From Actinomycetales bacterium (GTDB lineage: Bacteria > Actinomycetota > Actinomycetes > Actinomycetales > Cellulomonadaceae): 26,959 bases of DNA. The position numbers were made by a program, and so were the translations under genes. Shown here one piece after another: positions 22,580 to 26,959 of the stretch (positions are counted from its first letter, which is position 1; the number at the start of each line of letters is the position of its first letter). Below the pieces are notes generated by a model that saw nothing but the letters and a program-made list of their open reading frames with translations, ran no database searches and was not told where the DNA came from. The stretch covers positions 1 through 26,959 of the forward strand of contig JAAZAC010000061.1 of NCBI GenBank assembly GCA_012514545.1. Direction: 5' to 3'.

Positions 22580-22602
22580 GACGGCGGAGCGCCCTCCGCG
22601 TC
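22580..22602 (-). promoter_or_regulatory. Hairpin in the rpoZ leader
   Basis: GCGGAG and CTCCGC enclose a GGCG tetraloop (22584-22599), extended by a GAC/GTC pair past one bulged base. It lies midway in the presumed rpoZ leader, about 48 nt before the start codon. It could be a pause or attenuator, or merely a chance GC stem. Confidence 0.35.
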
Positions 22603-22681
22603 GCGGCCGCGCGCCGATGGGTCGTGCGCCCACGCGAGCGAACGGACGCGCGCGTGGACCCCGGCGCAGGTCCGACCGTCC

Positions 22682-22687
22682 AGTCTA
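22682..22687 (-). promoter_or_regulatory. Putative -10 (TAGACT) of rpoZ-coaBC overlapping the gmk stop codon
   Basis: TAGACT fits TANNNT; its TAG is the gmk stop codon. Transcription would start near 22675 and give a long leader before rpoZ. No strong -35 hexamer is seen within the end of gmk. Confidence 0.45.
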
Positions 22688-23296
22688 CCGCGTGGGCAGC
22701 CCCATCGCGGCGACCAGCTCGTCCGTGGCGCGGTGGACGTCGTCGTTGACGATGACCCGGTCGAACTCGGCCGCTGCCGCCATCTCGACCTCCGCGGTGG
22801 CCAGGCGCCGGCGCCGCTCCTCCTCGTCCTCGGTCCCCCGCCCGACGAGGCGCCGCTTCAGCTCCTCGATCGACGGCGGCGCGAGGAACACGAAGTGGGC
22901 CTCGGGCATGACCGCCCGCACCTGGCGCGCGCCCGCGAGGTCGATCTCGAGGAGCGCCGGGCGGCCGCTCGCCAGCCGGTCCAGCACGGGCGCCTTCGGC
23001 GTGCCGTAGCGGTGCCGCCCGTGCACGACCGCCCACTCCAGGAGCTCGCCCTCGGCGATCATCCGGTCGAACGCGGCGTCGTCCACGAAGTGGTAGTGGA
23101 CGCCGTCCACCTCACCGGGGCGCGGCGGGCGCGTGGTCGCGGAGACCGACAGCCAGACCTCCGGGTAGCGCTGGCGGAGGTCGTTGGACACCGTGCCCTT
23201 GCCGACGGCCGTGGGACCCGCCAGGACCGTCAGCCGCGACGCGAAGCGCGCCGCGGCCGGATCCGACGCCTCCGCGGTCTCCGGCACCGGCACCAC
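22685..23296 (-). CDS. gmk: Guanylate kinase
   Basis: Gmk phosphorylates GMP to GDP. The 203-residue protein has the P-loop GPTAVGKGTV (27-36), the GMP-binding SATTRPPRPGEVDGVHYHF segment (52-70) and a lid around RLVGRGTEDEEERRRRL. It has a short extra N-terminus (about 20 residues) before the kinase fold. The first GTG directly abuts the mihF stop (TGA-GTG); a second GTG is the next codon. The mihF-gmk-rpoZ order is conserved in actinobacteria. Confidence 0.96.
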   Translation of the reverse strand: MVPVPETAEASDPAAARFASRLTVLAGPTAVGKGTVSNDLRQRYPEVWLSVSATTRPPRPGEVDGVHYHFVDDAAFDRMIAEGELLEWAVVHGRHRYGTPKAPVLDRLASGRPALLEIDLAGARQVRAVMPEAHFVFLAPPSIEELKRRLVGRGTEDEEERRRRLATAEVEMAAAAEFDRVIVNDDVHRATDELVAAMGLPTR

Positions 23297-23608
23297 TCAG
23301 CCGAAGCGCTCGATGAGGGCCTGGGCCTGGTGCGGGCCGAGCCCCCGCAGGCGGCGCGTCTCGGAGATGCTGATCTCGGCCATGATCGCGCGCGCCTTGA
23401 TCTTCCCGATGCCGGGCAGGGACTCCAGCAGGGCGGAGACCTTGAGCTTGCCGATGACGTCGTCCGTCTTGGCCTGCTCGAGCACCTCGGCCAGCGAACC
23501 CTGCGAGTACTTGAGGCGGTTCTTCACCTCGGCACGGGCCTGCCGCGCGGCGGCGGCCTTCTCGAGTGCGGCAGCGCGCTGTTCCGGGGTCAGCGGTGGA
23601 AGGGCCAC
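23297..23608 (-). CDS. mihF: Integration host factor, actinobacterial type
   Basis: A 103-residue DNA-binding protein of the mycobacterial IHF family, unrelated to the IhfA/IhfB heterodimer, known in this group as a nucleoid-associated protein needed for phage integration and chromosome organisation. Visible are the N-terminal basic helix PPLTPEQRAAALEKAAAARQ (4-23), the KNRLKYSQGSLAEVLEQAK segment, and the helix-hairpin-helix LLESLPGIGKIKARAIM. The GTG start is supported by AGGTGA (23615-23620) 6 nt upstream and by normal family length. It heads the mihF-gmk gene pair. Confidence 0.96.
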   Translation of the reverse strand: MALPPLTPEQRAAALEKAAAARQARAEVKNRLKYSQGSLAEVLEQAKTDDVIGKLKVSALLESLPGIGKIKARAIMAEISISETRRLRGLGPHQAQALIERFG

Positions 23609-23649
23609 GCGAGGTCACCTACTTCGAAGCGGCTTGGGCGGACGGGTCG

Positions 23650-23679
23650 AACCTAGCGAGACGGGCGGCCGGTCGGCAA
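23650..23679 (-). promoter_or_regulatory. Putative promoter of mihF-gmk (TTGCCG-18-TAGGTT)
   Basis: In the 121-nt gap after pyrF the minus strand carries TTGCCG (23674-23679), an 18-nt spacer and TAGGTT (23650-23655). This is the best -35/-10 pair in the window and resembles housekeeping sigma sites. The predicted leader is about 35 nt and includes the mihF ribosome-binding site. Confidence 0.55.
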
Positions 23680-23729
23680 CGTCAGCGAGCCGGTTCGTGC
23701 TGGTCAGCGGCACGACGACGGCCGGGAGG

Positions 23730-24607
23730 TCAGCGCAGGGCCCGGCCGGCGTCCTCGCCGGCGCGCGCGGCGGCGTCGCGCAGCGCCGTCGTGGCGGGAC
23801 CGGCCTCGAGGACGGACCGCGAGACGGACGCGACGACGGCGCGGCGGGCCTCCCCGAACACGTCGGCGAGCTCGGCGGGCCCGGCCCCCTGCGCGCCGAC
23901 GCCCGGCGCGAGGATCGGCCCGCGGACCGCGGCGAGGTCGATCCCGAGGCTCCCCACGGCGTCGCCCACCGTGGCCCCCACGACGAGCCCGAACGGGCCG
24001 AGCGGGGCCGGCGCGGCCTCGAGCGCCCGCGCGTTGTGCGCCGCGACCTGCCGCACGACGGCGCCGGCGACGGACTCGCCCTCGGGCCCGACGGCGTGCT
24101 GCACGCCCGCGCCCTCGGGGTTCGACGTGAGCGCCAGGACGAACAGGCCGCGCCCGGCGGCCTCCGCGGCCCGCACGGCCGGGCCGAGCGCGCCGACGCC
24201 GAGGTACGGGCTCACGGTCAGCGCGTCGCACGCGAGCGGCGCGCCCTCGCGCAGGTAGGCGTCGGCGTAGCCGGCCATCGTCGAGCCGATGTCGCCGCGC
24301 TTGGCGTCGAGGACCACCTGCGTGGCCTCCCCGCGCACGGCCGCGAGCACCTCCTCGAGGACCGCGACGCCGCGCGACCCGTGGCGCTCGAAGAAGGCGG
24401 CCTGCGGCTTGAGGACGGCCACCTCCCCCACGAGGGCGTCGAGCACGGTGAGCGCGAACCGCCGCAGGCCCGCGACGTCGTCGTCGAGGCCCCAGGCCTC
24501 GAGGAGCGCCGGGTGCGGGTCGATGCCGACGCACAGCGGCCCGAACCGGTCCGCGGCGGCGGCGAGCCGGGCGCCGAACGGGGCGGGGCCCGCGGGGGCG
24601 GCGGGGC

Positions 24608-24611
<4 letters not shown>
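23730..24611 (-). CDS. pyrF: Orotidine 5'-phosphate decarboxylase
   Basis: PyrF converts orotidine monophosphate to UMP, the last step of de novo pyrimidine synthesis. The 293-residue TIM-barrel protein is of the longer subfamily (type 2) common in actinobacteria. Key stretches are LCVGIDPHPALLEAWGL (26-42), KPQAAFFERHGSRG (68-81), the catalytic DAKRGDIGST (102-111), and a C-terminal LAPGVGAQG phosphate-binding loop. The GTG start overlaps the carB stop by 4 bp (GTGA), so it is probably coupled to carB. The larger open frame running back through carB is not coding. Confidence 0.96.

Positions 24612-26959
<2,348 letters not shown>

Noticed and set aside
22292..22633. 113-codon frame starting in the rpoZ leader
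   Set aside because: It overlaps rpoZ out of frame and has Arg/Pro/Ser-rich shadow composition, so I do not regard it as a leader peptide.

Overview
This is a very GC-rich (roughly three-quarters G+C), gene-dense chromosomal segment of a high-GC actinobacterium. The gene order, an actinobacterial-type integration host factor (mihF), PafB/PafC and an ATPase-dead PriA fit the Actinomycetota. Micrococcales, perhaps a Cellulomonas relative, is my guess, but only an inference. I see no tRNA, rRNA, insertion sequence, phage gene or CRISPR array. All genes but one are on the minus strand, and 21 of the 27 genes with a visible stop codon end in TGA, 6 in TAG and none in TAA.

Reading in the direction of minus-strand transcription (right to left): (1) carB (N-terminus outside the window) and pyrF, for pyrimidine synthesis; (2) mihF, gmk, rpoZ, coaBC and metK, covering nucleoid architecture, GDP synthesis, the RNA polymerase omega subunit, coenzyme A and S-adenosylmethionine; (3) priA, a HAD phosphatase, fmt, rsmB and rpe, for replication restart, initiator-tRNA formylation, 16S rRNA methylation and the pentose phosphate pathway; (4) a FMN riboswitch followed by ribD-ribE-ribBA-ribH, a complete FMN-controlled riboflavin operon; (5) hisE and hisG plus a PH-domain membrane protein; (6) one divergent plus-strand gene (DUF3866); (7) pafB-pafC, a small membrane protein of unknown role, tatA-tatC, a lipid/diacylglycerol kinase and a large Ski2/HelY-type helicase. 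A further gene probably starts at the extreme left edge.

Many neighbours overlap by 4 bp (ATGA or GTGA), indicating translational coupling: carB/pyrF, priA/HAD, fmt/rsmB, ribE/ribBA, ribBA/ribH and tatC/dgk. Rpe yields ribulose 5-phosphate, the substrate of the RibB half of RibBA, so the riboflavin operon lies directly after a source of one of its precursors.

No obviously new defence or mobile system is present; this is a core-genome region. The most unusual signal is regulatory. Where a gene ends in TAG, that stop codon is, in five of six cases, the first half of a TAGNNT -10-like hexamer. In four of these the next gene starts 6-8 nt later, as expected for leaderless transcripts. Other points of interest are a back-to-back pair of apparently leaderless promoters between pafB and DUF3866, a perfect 24-bp palindrome at the hisE stop codon, and hairpins between the FMN aptamer and the ribD ribosome-binding site.
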